Positions 6,460-6,787 of a stretch of DNA of 6,787 nucleotides are shown here, one piece after another. The position numbers and the translations under genes are program-made. The stretch comes from Candidatus Eiseniibacteriota bacterium (GTDB lineage Bacteria; JAFGKV01). Numbering within the stretch: the first letter of the stretch is position 1; every line of letters starts with the position of its first letter. The notes beneath the pieces were generated by a model. That model made no database searches. It saw only the letters and a list, made by a program, of their open reading frames with translations, and was not told the DNA's origin. The DNA is taken from NCBI GenBank assembly GCA_025453925.1, contig JALOPK010000179.1, forward strand, positions 1 through 6,787, read 5' to 3'.

Positions 6460-6487
6460 GTACCAGGGTCTATGGTAGACCGTGTAC
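6460..6487 (+). repeat. Imperfect hairpin with perfect 6-bp core
   Basis: GGTCTA (6467-6472) and TAGACC (6476-6481) face each other across TGG. Outer GTAC copies at 6460-6463 and 6484-6487 can add four pairs across a small internal loop. TCTG and CTCTG flank the two sides. Confidence 0.4.
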
Positions 6488-6505
6488 TCTGCGGAGGAGG
6501 GGGCC

Positions 6506-6563
6506 ACCGTGCTTAGGGAGTGCATACCGGGAATTGGGGCGCGGAAGCCACTCCCAGCACGGT
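6506..6563 (+). repeat. Strong inverted repeat, 15-bp stem with 26-base loop
   Basis: The left arm ACCGTGCT-TA-GGGAGTG (6506-6522) pairs perfectly with CACTCCC-AGCACGGT (6549-6563) except for the bulged TA. It is the strongest dyad I found in the window and lies about 30 bases before repeat copy B. No T-run follows on either strand. It may be the paired ends of a tiny element, or an RNA or protein-binding hairpin. Confidence 0.55.
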
Positions 6564-6591
6564 CTTGCCTACAGTGGCTGCCCATTGCCTT

Positions 6592-6787
6592 GAGGCGATG
6601 ACGGGATTCGTCCCTCGGCCTCGCCTCAGGACGCTTCGCAGGACCCATGGTTGGGATTCTGCAGGACCCGACGGCGCGTCAGACCCTTGCTCGCCTATCC
6701 CCGGATTCCGTGTGAGGATCTGCTGATTCTGGCCTGCGTGGGGACCCAGACCCTTGGCCGTCTCCAGGGGCGAGGCAACAGGCAATA
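6592..6787 (+). repeat. Diverged direct repeat, copy B (runs off the window)
   Basis: Starts at GAGGCGATGACGGGATTCG and matches copy A (2806-3020) in the same direction. The 6679-6731 block is 44 of 53 identical to 2911-2963, and weaker similarity continues to the last base. An internal 9-base direct repeat, GCAGGACCC, occurs at 6638-6646 and 6661-6669. The right boundary is beyond the window. Confidence 0.6.

Larger units (their letters stand above)
6280..6787. other. Gene-free 3' region rich in secondary structure
   Basis: About 500 bases without a supported gene. It holds three hairpins (6351-6376, 6460-6487, 6506-6563) and repeat copy B (6592 onward). A 90-codon frame on the minus strand (6513-6785) covers the repeat but has no recognisable similarity, and its counterpart in copy A is not conserved as protein. 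Confidence 0.6.

Noticed and set aside
6513-6785. 90-codon minus-strand frame over repeat copy B
   Set aside because: Comparison with the same frame in copy A shows protein identity lower than DNA identity, so there is no sign of coding constraint.

Overview
The window is GC-rich bacterial DNA, probably from a Gram-negative organism. The left edge carries the 3' part of ccmI, a gene of the System I cytochrome c maturation pathway found mainly in proteobacteria. The largest gene encodes a lipobox-bearing secreted protein. No rRNA, tRNA or CRISPR array is visible, and the species cannot be named from this DNA.

Layout. (1) 1-1137, plus strand: the end of a ccmI-like gene whose last domain runs in frame into the C-terminal tail of an IS3-family transposase. 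The join lies at about 937-958, and a likely IS end follows to about 1202. (2) 1227-2420, minus strand: a two-domain disulfide reductase. A short glutaredoxin/mycoredoxin-like domain (CPDC) is fused to a flavin reductase (CATC) whose pyridine-nucleotide site resembles AhpF (NADH) more than thioredoxin reductase (NADPH). It has a good Shine-Dalgarno site and a -10 box. (3) 2421-3489: over 1 kb without a convincing gene. It holds a second decayed IS3-like end, a diverged repeat (copy A), several hairpins, a third weak match to the IS-end motif, and the promoter of the next gene. (4) 3490-6279, plus strand: a 929-residue predicted lipoprotein with a jelly-roll-like domain and a long beta-propeller region carrying 13 Asp-box (BNR) motifs. 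(5) 6280-6787: a gene-free tail with three hairpins, one with a 15-bp stem, and a second copy (B) of the repeat seen at 2806-3020, which runs off the window.

How the parts fit. The three genes do not form an operon: they are on alternating strands and separated by repeat-rich DNA. The left part looks like a chromosomal ccm locus that was broken by an IS-mediated rearrangement. Right of it lies an accessory zone. The reductase gene sits between two same-direction IS-end remnants, and the lipoprotein gene sits between two same-direction copies of a roughly 200-bp repeat. The best candidates for something new are the A/B repeat with its structured neighbourhood, and the Grx/AhpF-like fusion. I did not find a recognisable multi-gene defence or biosynthetic system.
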